A model generated the notes under the pieces. It had not been told where the DNA came from and did no database searches. It saw only the letters and a list, made by a program, of their open reading frames with translations. From Euphorbia lathyris (Eukaryota > Streptophyta > Magnoliopsida > Malpighiales > Euphorbiaceae), in the NCBI RefSeq assembly GCF_963576675.1, contig NC_088916.1, positions 19,382,501-19,446,500 of the forward strand: a DNA stretch of 64,000 nucleotides, given 5' to 3'. This document shows, in pieces, positions 1 to 11,506 of this stretch (the stretch's first letter is position 1; every line of letters begins with the position of its first letter). Made by a program: the position numbers and the translations under genes.

Positions 1-1001
1 TTCTTCTCAGCTTGAGCAATCTCAGATGGCACAGTAGAAGTATACTCAGTTTGAGGTTCATTGGTTGGTTCTGTACCTTCATCAGGTTGAGCAGCTTCAG
101 CCATAACATCATCTATTATATCTTCCAGGTCTGTCAGATTTTCCATTTCTCCAATGGGTTGCTCAAACTCAGTCATAATTTCCTCCTCCTCAGTGGTTCC
201 ATTTCCATCATATCCTTTCAGGGGTTGACTATGTGATAGTCCATTCAGCAGACGTGTAGTGATAACATTTCCTGATGAACTTATTTCACCAACAGTCTCT
301 ATATTCTTATCATGTATTATCTTTGTGATGAGAGAACCTAAACGGAGCTTCCTTCCACTTTTTTGAAAAGCTCCCACCAGAAATACAGGCAGATTGAATG
401 GAGTGCTGGTCAGCATATGCCAGATGAAACATTGTTCAAAGTTAGAGGCGGATGAGGGTGAGCTGAGTTTAGGGAAGATGAATTTGGTCAGCAAGAAATG
501 GACCATCTTCTGATTTTTGCCCATGCAGGTGCTGGGTACTTCTCCTTTGTAGTCTTTGGGTTTACAGAACCCCTTCATCTTTTCTGCGATGGCTTTTGGT
601 ATCAGCTCCTTTGTTGTCCTGAATTGTATTCCTGTGTTTGGTATTTCTAGCAGTGTTGCTAGATAATCAGGAGTTATCACAATCTTTTGACCCTTAACTG
701 TGGTCTCTAAGTAGTCGGAGTCATCTGCATCAACGTGCAGGTTGGAGTAGAATTCTCTCACTATCGTAGGATAGGTTTGTCCGGAAAGAGAGAAGAGACC
801 TTTCCATTTGTTCTTTTCAATCCATTCACAGAATGGTTTCTCAGAAGAGACCAAACAGGAAGGAAAGTATCGGCTCCTCAGAACTTCTTGATTCTTGGCC
901 CAAGAATGTACCTTGATCATCCTTCTCATTATGCTAGTTGAAGGACCAGCCTGATCAGAGGATTTGAGGGTTGGAGAGACGGTACTTATGTTGAAAGACA
1001 T
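1..1001 (-). CDS. Third (env-position) ORF of SIRE-1, 3' end cut by window edge
   Basis: The frame is open for about 333 codons from the ATG at 1001 to the window edge, with no stop. It is collinear with the ORF at 33722-35474 of SIRE-2. The N-terminal half (about residues 40-220) contains a WIEKNKWKGLFSLSG-type stretch, then IVREFYSNL and a TPDYLATLLDIPNTG segment. These resemble the 'putative plant transposon protein' (Transposase_32-like) domain found in plant retroelement ORFs; this is motif recognition only. I see no signal peptide or membrane helix in the visible part, so a true envelope role is unsupported. An acidic, Glu/Thr/Pro-rich tail follows. It sits downstream of pol, where SIRE elements carry an 'env-like' gene, and has its own upstream TATA box. 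Function is unknown. Confidence 0.8.
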   Translation of the reverse strand, partial: MSFNISTVSPTLKSSDQAGPSTSIMRRMIKVHSWAKNQEVLRSRYFPSCLVSSEKPFCEWIEKNKWKGLFSLSGQTYPTIVREFYSNLHVDADDSDYLETTVKGQKIVITPDYLATLLEIPNTGIQFRTTKELIPKAIAEKMKGFCKPKDYKGEVPSTCMGKNQKMVHFLLTKFIFPKLSSPSSASNFEQCFIWHMLTSTPFNLPVFLVGAFQKSGRKLRLGSLITKIIHDKNIETVGEISSSGNVITTRLLNGLSHSQPLKGYDGNGTTEEEEIMTEFEQPIGEMENLTDLEDIIDDVMAEAAQPDEGTEPTNEPQTEYTSTVPSEIAQAEK

Positions 1002-1488
1002 TTTTTAAGTTCTGAAGCTCTTAGGTGCTCAAGGAAAATTCTGAAGCTTTCTTAAGGTTTAGTGCGCATGTAAAGAGGGTAGTGGGTTAGTATCCACTAT
1101 TTATAGATTTTTTTTTTTAAAAAAAAACTTAGGTTTCCGTTTGAATTTTGGTCGGTTTAGCCATTGGGTTGTCCAATCGACAGAAAAACCTGACATTTAT
1201 GACACTTTTAAGACGTATTCGGCGCATGCGCAGTACAGGTGTCATTGTGCGTATGGTGGCATTAAATGCTAATAATTACTTTTACTCAGCGTTTGTTGGT
1301 ATAAACGTTTCGTATTCTGAGTAGTCAGTTTTGTTCAACAGATAGTTATAGAGGTTTAGTTACTCGGCATGAGATAACTTACTCAGTGTGCATTTATTTC
1401 TAGGCATGTGATTTTGAATACAATCTTTAAACATACAGCATGTTAACATTCATTCAGCATGCATCATATCACATTTTTACTTAGAAAT
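1002..1488 (-). other. SIRE-1 spacer between pol and third ORF
   Basis: About 490 bases without an ORF, closely matching 33250-33721 of SIRE-2. It holds the TATA box at 1098-1105 followed by a pyrimidine-rich stretch toward the ATG. Nothing else is recognised. Confidence 0.7.
1098..1105 (-). promoter_or_regulatory. Internal TATA box upstream of the third ORF (SIRE-1)
   Basis: TATAAATA on the minus strand, about 97 bases upstream of the ATG at 1001. The same box occurs at the same distance in SIRE-2 (33618-33625), and the same core is the TATA box of the LTRs. It may drive a subgenomic mRNA for the third ORF; this is inference. Confidence 0.5.
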
Positions 1489-4400
1489 TTAAGACAGTGG
1501 ATTGAACATACCAATGGCTTCTCTCAGTATGCTAAATTGCTCTCGTGCTAGAGGCATTGTAAAGATATCAGCAAGCTGCTCATCTGTTGGCACAAAAGTC
1601 AGCTTAATTTCTTTCTTGAGTACATGATCTCTGATGAAGTGATGCCTTATGCTGACATGCTTTATCCTGCTGTGCTGGATTGGGTTCTTTGAGAGGTCAA
1701 TTTCACTTTTGTTGTCGCATTTGACTTCAATTGTCTTTGTTTGAACACCATGATCTTCAAGCTGTTGCTTAATCCATAGGACTTGAGCAACACAGTTTCC
1801 AGCAGCAATGTACTCAGCTTCAGTTGTGGATAGGGCTACTGACGCCTGCTTCTTGCTGAACCAGGATACAAGACAGCTTCCTAGGAAATGGCATCCTCCA
1901 GAGGTGCTTTTTCTTTCCAGCTTGTCTCGTCCATAGTCAGCGTCAGTGTATCCGATGAGTGTAAAGCATGAGTATTTGGATACCACAAACCTGCATTTAC
2001 TGAGCTTTGCAAATATCTAAGGATCTTTTTTACAGCTATGTAATGGGATTCCTTAGGGTTAGCTTGATATCTAGCACAATAACATACTGAGAACTGAATG
2101 TCTGGCCTACTTGCTGTTAAGTAAAGTAAAGAGCCAATCATACCTCGGTATAACTTGCTGTCTACTAACTTACCATTTTCATCAGCACAGAGGACAGTGT
2201 CAGTGCCCATAGGAGTGGATATTGGCTTACAATGTTCTAGTTCATATTTCTTCAATATCTCCTTGGCATATTTAGCCTGGCTGATGAATATGCCATTCTT
2301 TCCTTGTTTAATTTGAAGTCCGAGGAAGAAGTTGAGTTCTCCCATCATTGACATTTCGAATTCAGTCTGCATTTGTTTGCTAAATTCCTTGCACATAGAT
2401 TCATTAGTAGCACCAAATATAATGTCATCTACATATATTTGTGCCAGCAGGGTATCTTTACCCTTTCTCTTAATGAATAAGGTTGTATCAGCTTGACCCC
2501 TGACATAATCTCTAGTCAGTAAGAAGTTGGTCAGCCTCTCAAACCAAGCACGTGGTGCTTGCTTGAGGCCATACAGAGCCTTTTTGAGTTTGTAAACGTG
2601 GTTTGGGAACTTAGAATCCTCAAACCCTGGAGGCTGATTGACATAGACCTCCTCGTTTATTACTCCATTAAGAAATGCACTTTTAACATCCATTTGAAAC
2701 AGTTTAAAATTCATATACGATGCATATGCACATAAAATCCTAATTGCTTCTAGCCTTGCCACTGGGGCAAAGGTCTCATCGTAGTCAATACCTTCTTGCT
2801 GACTGTAGCCCTGAGCTACAAGTCTTGCCTTGTTTCTGACTACGTTTCCTTGTTCATCCAGCTTGTTCCTGAAGACCCATCTCGTTCCAATGGTCTTTTG
2901 GCTCCTAGGATGTGGCACTAGCTCCCACACATTATTCCTCCTGAACTGATTGAGTTCCTCTTGCATGGCATTCATCCAGAATTCGTCATCCTCAGTTTCG
3001 GCAAAGTTCTTCGGCTCCTGTACTGAGACAAAAGCTACATTGCCGAGATACTTCCTTAGTTGATTTCTTGTCATCAGCGTATTTCCAGCTGAGTCAAGAA
3101 TTGCATTTTCTGAATGCCCTCTTGGGACTCTTATCTCCTTGGGTAGATTTATGTCTTGTTCTATCTGTGTTTCAACATTCTCTGCAGAAGTAGATTGGTC
3201 AGTGAAAGTAATCTTAGGTTCACTCTTACTCTTGGTCAGCCGTTTTGTGAAGGACTCAGTAGCTGGTTCTTGATCAGCAGGTGCTGAGTTTGGTTCATCT
3301 TCTATCAGCGGCTGGTATCTTCCTGCAGGGTCAGTTTCATCGAATTGCACATGTATAGATTCTTCTAATACTTGAGTTCTCTTATTAAAAACTCTGTATG
3401 CTTTGCTGTTTGTTGAGTAGCCTAGAAAGATAGCATCATCAGCTTTTGAATCAAATTTGGCTAAGCTATCTTTGGTATTTAAAATAAAGCATCTACAGCC
3501 AAAGGCACGAAAGTATCCAATGTTGGGCTTTCGTCCTTTCCAAAGTTCATAAGGGGTTTTCTTAAGTATAGGTCTAACTAGAGCCCTATTCAGAATATAG
3601 CATGCTGTGTTAATAGCTTCTCCCCAAAAATACTTTGGAAGCCTATGCTCATCCAGCATTGTCCTGGCAATCTCAACCAGAGTTCTGTTCTTCCTTTCAA
3701 CAACCCCATTTTGCTGAGGCGTTCTAGGAGCAGAGAAGTTGTGGTCAATGCCGCTGGCTTCACAGAATTCAATAAACTTTTGGTTTTTGAATTCTCCACA
3801 GTTATCACTACGGATATGAGCTAATTTTAGGTCTTTCTCATTTTCAATTTTTCTAACCAAGTTTGAAAATGTCTCAAAGGTCTCATCCTTACTGGTCAGC
3901 AGGATAACCCATGTGTACCGAGAGAAATCATCTACAATAACCAAGGAAAACCTTCTTCCACCCAGACTCAGCGGCTGGACTGGACCAAAGAGATCCAAGT
4001 GTAGCATTTCTAACGGACGCTTAGTTGAGACAATGTTTTTACTGTGAAAAGATTGCTTGGTTTGTTTTCCAGCTTGGCAAGCATGGCATAATTGATCTTT
4101 TTGAAATTTAAGTTCAGGCAGTCCCTCAACCAATTGCTTTCTTGCTAATTTGGCCAGGAGGTCCATGCTTACATGACCAAGTCTCCTGTGCCATAGCCAG
4201 GAATTTTCTTCCTTTGTGACTAAGCATACAGTTTTTGAAAACTTCTTTTCTAGGTTCAGCATGAAGACATTGTCTATCTGAGGGGCAGTTAAGATTAACT
4301 CATTTGTTTTTCCCTCATATATTTTACATCCAATATCGTCAAATATAACTTTTCTCCCATTATCACATAGCTGAGCTACGCTGAGTAAGTTATATTTGAG

Positions 4401-4580
4401 TCCGCTGACTAGGGAGACAGATTCAATAGTGGGATTACCTCCAACGGTGCCTGATCCTACTATTTTACCCTTTTTGTTGTCTCCAAAACTTACGCTTCCT
4501 CCTCGTTTACATTCAAACGTGATGAATTGAGTTTCATCACCCGTTATATGCCTTGAGCATGCGCTGTCAATATACCACAT
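1489..4580 (-). pseudogene. pol: SIRE-1 pol (protease, integrase, RT, RNase H), one frameshift
   Basis: The long frame 1881-4580 begins [11 protein letters not shown], with the Copia protease motif (DSA in place of the usual DSG). The integrase zinc-binding segment follows ([17 protein letters not shown]), then the integrase core ([14 protein letters not shown] with Cys where Gly is usual, and [13 protein letters not shown]). The RT has [12 protein letters not shown] and the catalytic [11 protein letters not shown]. RNase H ([17 protein letters not shown]) is in another frame, 1489-1986, because of a one-base deletion near 1965-1975 relative to SIRE-2. It ends with a stop at 1489. Apart from this deletion the 3-kb frame is open, so the copy is not old. 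The frame is offset -1 from gag, with stop codons between them, as in SIRE-2. Confidence 0.93.
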
Positions 4581-4621
4581 TTCTGACTACTCGGCACATC
4601 TCAGGCTTACCTGCATTGTCA

Positions 4622-6367
4622 TCAGTTTCCTTTAGGTACCCAATTCTTTTTGGGTCCGGACTTGTTAGGCTCAACAGGTAAAGCATCATATTTTATTTTG
4701 TGGTGGCATATATTGACAATATGGCCACTTTTTCCACAGAAGTCACAACTGACTTTCTGTTTAGGACTCTTTACTGACTTGTCAGCACCCCAGTGCTGAG
4801 CGTGCCAGCACACCTTAGTGGTGTGTCCTAACTTCCCACAAAAGTCACACTGGACTCTTCGCTGGGGATTTCGTCTCTGCTGAGTACCTTGGTATTGAGT
4901 ACCTTGATACTGAGTTCTCAGAGGAAAATTGTTTTTGTTTGGAACCTTTAATTGGTTCTGAATGGTTGTGACATCCTTCCTCAGTTTCTTGGAAACTGAC
5001 TGGACTTCAAAGATAGACTCATGAATGGTTTTCATATTTTCATGCAAAACTGAGTTGTCTTGAAGAAGGTATCTGAGGTCACTCAGTTTGACCTCTTCCA
5101 CCTCATCACAGCGCCGGCTGAGTGTTTTAATCTTTTTGTTACACTATTTGACAAGTGTATAAAGATCACTCAGGGCATTAGCCATTTCATTTCTGAGTTG
5201 AGAGAGTGAGATTACCTCATTTGATTGCTCTTCATTATCTGTCTCATCAGATTGGTCAGCATGCTCGGAAATGCATGGTTCAGCAAGTTCGTCAGCCATG
5301 AAACATATCTTTGCTGACTCTGTGGCCTCAGCTTCAGTTGATGAAGAATCATCACTGTCACTCCATGTCGCCACCATTGCCTTCTTTTTGTCTTTCCTCA
5401 GAGTTGGGCAGCTTGACTTGATGTGTCCGATTTGATGGCACTCAAAGCATGTAATGGGCTTCGAGTTGTCCTTCTTGAATTTGCTGTCACTCGAGTCAGC
5501 CTTATATTTGTCAAATTTTCTATAAGGCTTTTTGGAGTATTTGTCATTCCTTTTGAACAACCTCTTCATTTTCCTCGTGAACATAGCCATCTCCTCATCG
5601 TCAGTTGAGCCATCATCAGTTGAGTCAGCTTTCATGACAAGTGATTTTTGCTTCTTGTCTTCGGATTTTTCCTTCACCTCGAAATTCTTCATGGATATCT
5701 CATGGGTCAGCAGTGAGCCGATAAGTTCATCATATTTATAGGTGGTTAAATCTTGAGCTTCTTCAACGGCTGTCTTCTTGGCTTGCCAGTCCTTAGGAAG
5801 ACTTCTGAGTATCTTCTTGACTTGTTCTTCCTCAGTGAAGATTTTTCCAAGTCTTTTGAGCTCATTTATGATGTTGGTGAATCTTGCATTCATCTCAGAA
5901 ATCCCCTCATCATTGTTCATTTCGAACAGCTCATACAATCTCATTTGCTGGTTGACTTTGGACTCATTCACCTTGTTGGTTCCTTCGTAGGTCACCTCCA
6001 GCTTCTTCCAGATCTCCTGTGCTGATTCACAACCTGATATTTTATTGTATTCTGCAGCAACCAGTGCACAGTGAAGCATATTTATAGCCGAAGCATGATT
6101 TTGTAGCTTCTTGAGATCATCCTCTGTCCATTCAACCTCAGCTTTAACAACTGACTGGCCAGCAACAACTTTCACAGGTACAAACGGGCCTTGGACTATA
6201 GATAGCCAGGAACTCATGTTTGTAGCTTGAATGAAGTTCTTCATCCTATTCTTCCAAAAGGTATAGTTTGACCCGAAGAATAGGGGAGGCCTGGTAATGG
6301 ACAGCCCCTCAGGTAATATCTGAGTTGTCTGGTTTCCAGGGAGAAACCGAGTGCTATTTTCACCCAT
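4622..6367 (-). pseudogene. gag: SIRE-1 gag with three zinc knuckles, one nonsense codon
   Basis: I chose the ATG at 6367 (MGENSTRFLPGNQTTQ); the frame is also open upstream without an ATG. The N-terminal part is a Copia gag domain (LFFGSNYTFWKNRMKNFI, then LTTYKYDELIGSLLTHE). Three CX2CX4HX4C knuckles follow: CFECHQIGHIKSSC near 5410-5450, CDFCGKLGHTTKVC near 4810-4850 and CDFCGKSGHIVNIC near 4700-4750. A TAG at about 5144 lies where SIRE-2 reads Lys. The frame resumes directly at 5101 without a shift. It ends with TGA after WVPKGN, in the same place as SIRE-2. Gag should form the cytoplasmic particle that packages the element RNA. Confidence 0.9.
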
Positions 6368-6415
6368 GGTATGGATCAACTCAAGGTTGTTAGACCTTTA
6401 GTAATGAGCTATTAG

Positions 6416-6427
6416 GCTCTGATACCA
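6416..6427 (-). other. SIRE-1 primer-binding site
   Basis: TGGTATCAGAGC on the minus strand, complementary to the 3' end of plant initiator tRNA-Met, two bases inside the 5' LTR end. It is identical to the PBS of SIRE-2. Confidence 0.9.
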
Positions 6428-6429
6428 CT

Positions 6430-7765
6430 TGTTGGTCCCTTGTAAGGTTGCAAATATAGTTCCAAGGGGGGTTTAGGAACTATTTTACCTTTTTAAATTT
6501 CTTAGGGCAGATTTCTTTTCTTTGAGAAAAGATTATGTGACAGCGGCGCTTAGCAATCAGCAAGACACTGGCTTAGTCAACTAGCTTGCTTAGGTCAGGA
6601 AATAGCACTTAGAGTCTATTCCTGAACTAACTCGTTGGTAGCGCACAACTCAGCTTGACCTCTTTCACTTGGTCAGTTTTAGTTTGTTTTAAGCAAGCAA
6701 TATAAATAAGGAGTTAAGGTTTAGAAATACTTCACTCAGCAGATTTATCCAGGTTCGGCTTCTTCTAAGCCTACGTCCTGTCCCCGGAACACTTTCGAGA
6801 TTTCAAATCCTCTACTGAGCTCTTTAAAGGTAGAGCCTCAAACCTTTTACAATATCAGCAATGGAGTATGACAAGAGTACCTTCCTCTATACTTCTACTC
6901 AATCCTAATCTAATTCACCAAGTACTAAAACCGAGTACTCAGCTTCTCCTTTCTAATTCTAGAAATGATAAAGATTTGTCCTAAACAACAATTGCTAGAA
7001 CACCTTAGATGATTGAAGATCAATCACTCTAGACTTTTACACAGATGAATAAACTTGTAGTGTAAGAATTTGCTTTGCTTTTGATGGAGAACTTTTGTAT
7101 ACGTTTGATCAGCGTAACTGCTTTTGCTCGAAGTTCTCTGTTGAATGTGGATTCTGAATGCTTTATTTATAGAGAGTTGTGAGAGCTTCTGGTTATTTCG
7201 AATTTCGAAATAACCGTTGGAGGGAAACGGCTACAAGTCGTTTTCACTCAGTCTGTCAGCAGTTCTCTTAGCCAATCAGATTCCAGCATCTTCTGTTCTT
7301 CGGTCAGTGTGACAGTATGTTCCTCCATTTTAGGTAACGTCAACCAGACAGCTTGTTGTGTCTTCTGATCTTTTACTAAAAGAGGAAATACTTTATCTGG
7401 AAGCTGTCTTGTGGTCAGCGGCTGTCTTGTACGTTTTGTCGAGACAGCTCAGCAGCTTCATACCGAAGTTGTCTACGTGGATCTTCTCGATCCTTCTTTG
7501 CTGAGCATGCGTTTCATTACTTCAACGACAGCGTTTTGGAAATACGCGGGCTGAGTGATCTTGGGCTTGTTTGACTTGGGCCTTGACTTTCATATAGGGC
7601 TTGAGCCTTATGATCTTTATGTCTTATAATCAATTATAAACTCAACATTGAACAAACACATTAGTAACAATAAATCAAAGCATTTAAACTTAGTGTGTTG
7701 TAGAATATTTAATTTCACTTAATTAATTTTGTCAAATCAAAATCCCGTGGAAAGGTGTTTCAACA
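6430..7765 (-). repeat. SIRE-1 5' LTR
   Basis: 1,336 bp, with ends TGTTG...CAACA. It is homologous along its length to the two 1,338-bp LTRs of SIRE-2 in the opposite orientation. The TATA box (TATAAATA, minus) lies at 7164-7171. The right end abuts the Tork pol at 7766. Confidence 0.93.
7164..7171 (-). promoter_or_regulatory. SIRE-1 LTR TATA box
   Basis: TATAAATA on the minus strand, at the same relative place as 25741-25748 and 36616-36623 in SIRE-2. It marks the likely U3/R promoter driving the genomic RNA. Confidence 0.6.
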
Positions 7766-9340
7766 CATTGACCATCCTAACCAGTTTCAAGCAATGTTCA
7801 AATTTATTACTTGAAACAGATTTGGTCAAGCTGTCGGCTGGATTATCCTCAATTCCCACTTTCACCACCTGAATAGTACCAGTGCTAATCACATCCTTGA
7901 CAAAATGCATTCTCACATCTATGTGTTTGGATTGCTCGTGAAATACTTGGTGCTTTGACATATGTATAGCTCATTGGCTATCACAGTAAATCTTCAAACC
8001 ATCAACATGTGTCACTCCAAGTTCCATTAAGACCCCTCTCAGCCACATAGCTTCCTTTACTGCCTCTGTGATGGCAATAAACTCTGCTTCGGTTGTTGAC
8101 AAGGTCACAACGGACTGTAGATTTGCCCTCCAACTTATTGTCGTTCCAAACACCGTGAACACGTACCCGGTTTGGGATTTTCTGGTGTCAATGCTACCAG
8201 CATAATCGGAATCAACAAACCCTGCTACATCATCCACTAGAGCTTCAGCTCCACCATAACTCAAACCTTTACTCAACGAGCCTTTGACATACCTCAGGAC
8301 CCATTTCACCGCTGACCAATATGCTCTCCCTGGATTTGCCATGAACCTGCTTATGAGACTCACAGCATGAGCCAAATCTGGGCGCGTACAGACCATCGTG
8401 TACATTAGACAGCCTACAACACTGGAATATGGCATCCTCTCCATGTCTTCCTTTTCCTTATCAGTTTGAGGACTTTGCTTACTGCTCAGCTTGAAGTGAC
8501 CTGCAAGTGGAGTGAGTATGGCCTTTAAATCCGACATTCCAAAGCGTTCTAACACCTTGCTCAGGTAAAATGACTGACTTAGAAACAGCTTATTTCTTCC
8601 TCTGTCTCGAGAAATCTGCATCCCTAAAATTTTCCGTGCTGACCCGAGATCCTTCATCTCAAACCGTGTGTTTAGTTGTGCCTTTAACTGATTTATGGCG
8701 GCTTTGTTGTGACAAGCTATAAGCATGTCATCAACATATAACAAGAGATAAATCTTAGAGCCATCACTAAGGTTCCTACTATACACACACCAGTCATAAC
8801 TAGACCTATGAAAGTCCTGACTTATCATAAACTGATCGAACTTCATGTACCATTGTCTAGGGGACTGTTTCAAACCATATAGAGACTTCTTAAGTAAACA
8901 TACCCATTGATCTTTATCTCCTATTTCAAAACCCTCTGGTTGTTGCATATATATGACCTCATCTAAGTTTCCATGAAGAAAAGCTGTTTTAACATCTAAC
9001 TGTTCTAACTCTAGGTCGAAACGAGCTACAAGAGAGAGAATTATCCTAATAGACCTATGTTTAACAACCGGTGAATAGATTTCATTAAAGTCTATACCTT
9101 CCTATTGTGTAAACCCTTTGGCAACTAACCTAGCTTTAAACCTAGGTCTCTCAACACCAGATATCCCTTCTTTTATTTAAACACCCACATTGACCTGACC
9201 AACTTCTTATCAGGAGGTTTATCTACCAAAATCCAAGTTTCATTTTTATCAAGAGATTTTATATCATCCTTCATTGCATTAAGCCACTATTCCTTGTCAG
9301 ATGAATTCACAGCTTCCCTATAGGTAGCAGGTTCAGATTC
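7766..9340 (-). pseudogene. pol: Tork RT and RNase H, degraded
   Basis: The best frame (7971-8948) begins MQQPEGFEIGD and contains LLKKSLYGLKQSPRQWY, the catalytic LLYVDDMLIA, and the RNase H segments DSDYAGSIDTRKSQTGY and STTEAEFIA. A TGA at about 7971 follows YCDSQ. The frame continues in 7737-7961 (SKHIDVRMHFVKD, then EDNPADSLTK), and its last codons read into the SIRE-1 LTR. Upstream (8949-9340) the RT start is recognisable but has several stops and shifts, including at 9104 and around 9170. The gene is dead. The join at 7765/7766 marks the SIRE-1 insertion. Confidence 0.85.
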
Positions 9341-10832
9341 TTATACTTCCTTGGCAACACTAAAGGCATAAGCTACAAGATCTTCAAAACCATATCTAAC
9401 CGAGGCCCTATGGACTCTTTTTTCACGGTATCTAACAAGTCTATAGCTTTGACTGGATTTAGTAGGATTACTATCACTCACTTCTTGTTCGGTTTGACAG
9501 GTGTTTTCACTATTTTCTTCAAGCTCCACCTCATTCTTAATGCTCTCAAGGTTTTGAATGGGTTCAGGAATACTTGGTTCTAACTGAGTTTTCTTTTGGT
9601 TTTTCTGATAAGGAAAATCCATCTCATTGAACACAACATTCCTGCTTACTATGGATTTCTTATAACCAGGTTCTAGGCACCACAACTTATAGCCTTTAAC
9701 TCCTATAGGGTAGCCTATAAAAACACATCTTAGAGCCCGAGGTTCAAGTTTTTCCTGTCTAACGTGTGCAAAAGCCGAACAACCAAACACTCTAAGTTTT
9801 TCATAATCCTCTGGGTGATCTGACCACATTTGCATAGGTGTTTTAAAACCTATAGCAGATGATGGACACCTATTGATTAGGTAATAAGTAGTTTGCACCG
9901 CTTCAGCCCAGAAAGACTTAGGGAGACTGGATTGGATTAACATGCACCTAACTCTCTCTAGGATAGTCCTATTATACCTCTCTGCTAAGCCATTCTGCTG
10001 TGGGGTTCCAGGAACAGTGTGATGCTTAGTTATACCCGACTTCTTGCACAAAGATATGAAATCTTTGTCAAGAAACTTCAAACCATTATCGGTTCTTAAC
10101 CTTTTGATTTTCTTTCCTGTTTGATTTTCCACAAGCACTTTCCAATCCTTGAACGTTTGCAAGGCTTCATTCTTATGAGCCAAAATATAAACCCATACTC
10201 TTCTAGAGTAATCATCAATGAGGGTCATAAAATAGGTCCTCCCACCATGAGACTTGGTTCTTGTTGCCCCCATAGGTCAGAGTGAATGTATTCAAGAATG
10301 TCTTGGGTTCTATGGGTTGCTGACTTAGGAAACTTGACCTTACTGGACTTCCCTAAGACACAGTTCTCACATAAATCTATCTTTCCTATGTGATCTTTAC
10401 CAAAATAGCCCTGCTTCCTAAGTTCATTTAAACCTACTTCACTCACGTGACCTAGTCTAAGATGCCATAGAGTGGTTCTATCTGTCTTAGACTCAGTGAG
10501 ATTTGCTGCAGAGACTAACACAGTACTGCCTAAGAGAGTGTACAGGCCATTACTTATGGTACCTTTCATAACAACCAAAGATCCTCTAGCTATTCTAATG
10601 ATACCCCTTCGGCTTTATTATCAAGCGTGCCCAAAGAAATTAAATTTCTTTTCAGTTCTGGCACATACCTCACACCGAACATGATTCTTTCTTGGCCATC
10701 GAACATCTTCAGCCTGATGGAGCCTTAACCCAATACCTTACACAACTTATTGTTGCCAAGAAGGACCCTCCCACCTTCTTCTTGAAATTCTTCAAACCAG
10801 GTTCTGTTGGGAGTCATATGGAACGTGCACCC
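9341..10832 (-). pseudogene. pol: Tork protease end and integrase, frameshifted
   Basis: Near 10800-10830 the frame reads GCTFHMTPN, the last part of the Copia protease signature, cut at the Gypsy LTR boundary. Integrase follows in two frames. Frame 10225-10578 has the zinc-binding part (LWHLRLGHVSEVGL, then LCENCVLGKSSK). Frame 9341-10273 has the catalytic core (TLIDDYSRRVWVYIL, LRTDNGLKF, then GTPQQNGLAERYNRT) and the C-terminal part. A frameshift lies near 10260 and a stop at about 10720. DNGLKF replaces the usual DNGGEF, but the D,D,E residues appear present. A stop at 9341 separates this from the RT region. Confidence 0.85.
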
Positions 10833-11233
10833 TGATAAGGGTCAAAAACCCCTATCTTTGGGTACGGTTTTAGGATGGTTTTTAGAGTAATTTGGTTAAT
10901 AAGCGAGCAATTCTCGCATTTAAATTCTTTTGTGTGAGTTAGTTAGAAATTGAAACGTTCTATTCACTTTTCATCGTTTAGGCTCGTTTTATGATCAATT
11001 TAGGCAAATACGGCCGAAATAGCATGCATATTAGAATTCCGTTATCTTTTGAAGCTAATTGGTCCGTCAAAAGTCGCACCAAACGAAGCGTTTGCTCAAA
11101 ATAAGCGATTGACGGATCAATTTGGCTTTTGGACTGATGTTTTCTGGAGTTTTTATGCGTGTGCAGGTGTAAGTTCGGACGAAAAAGGGTTTGGAAGTCA
11201 TCTGGCACGGATCGAGCGCGCTTTGGGCGAAAA

Positions 11234-11390
11234 CGCTCGGCGAGCAGGGCCCCCCGGGCCATTTCTGCTCGGCGAGCAGGCCGCCAGAGGCCTGCTCGCC
11301 GAGCAGGCCACCAGGCGCATTCTCGCCGAGCTGGCCACCAGGCGCCTGCTCGCCGAGCAGGGGGCTGCTCGGCGCAAGCAGCCCTGCGGG
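11234..11390 (+). repeat. GC-rich palindrome array in Athila 5' LTR
   Basis: Cores CTCG(G/C)CGAG start at 11236, 11268, 11295, 11322 and 11349, with a decayed sixth at 11368. The full unit is CTGCTCG(C/G)CGAGCAG. Three successive steps are 27 bp. The array ends about 110 bp upstream of the LTR TATA box. Confidence 0.85.
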
Positions 11391-11498
11391 AATTGGTCAA
11401 AAAGACCAATTCTGCCCCCACGAAGCCACGTTCGGCCCCACGTCTTCCTACACCAACAAGGACACAAAAATAGGTCAAAACGAGACCCGAGACGCGTC

Positions 11499-11506
11499 TA
11501 TAAATA
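11499..11506 (+). promoter_or_regulatory. Athila 5' LTR TATA box
   Basis: TATAAATA in the context GACGCGTCTATAAATAGG, conserved in all three LTR copies of this family (18565-18572 and, inverted, 20450-20457). Confidence 0.65.

Larger units (their letters stand above)
1..7765 (-). mobile_element. SIRE-1: SIRE/Maximus-type Copia retrotransposon, 3' end outside window
   Basis: Reading on the minus strand, the element has a 5' LTR (6430-7765), a primer-binding site, gag, pol (protease, integrase, RT, RNase H), a spacer with a TATA box and a third ORF that runs off the left edge. Its sister copy SIRE-2 (25162-37374) has the same order. The 3' LTR and left TSD are beyond position 1. The right flank CATTG (7766-7770) should be one half of the TSD. 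The element interrupts the end of a Tork-type Copia pol, whose RNase H reading frame runs into the LTR at 7765. The SIRE lineage assignment rests on the extra 3' ORF, the gag zinc knuckles and the pol motifs. Confidence 0.93.
7766..10832 (-). mobile_element. Tork-type Copia element, pol part (split by SIRE-1 and the Athila complex)
   Basis: The minus strand carries the protease end, integrase, RT and RNase H of a second Copia family, distinct from SIRE. The gag start, PBS and 5' LTR of the same element lie at 21132 to about 21950, on the other side of the Gypsy complex. Its own 3' LTR would lie left of SIRE-1, outside the window. The GAG-pre-integrase style (LWHLRLGHVSEVGL) and the gag start suggest the Tork lineage. 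It is the oldest layer of this part of the nest and the most decayed. Confidence 0.85.

Noticed and set aside
4581..4621. Mini-intron at the SIRE gag-pol junction (CAGGTAAGC looks like a splice donor in SIRE-1)
   Set aside because: The segment is only about 40 bases, too short for a plant intron, and the donor is weaker in SIRE-2 (CAGGTATGC).
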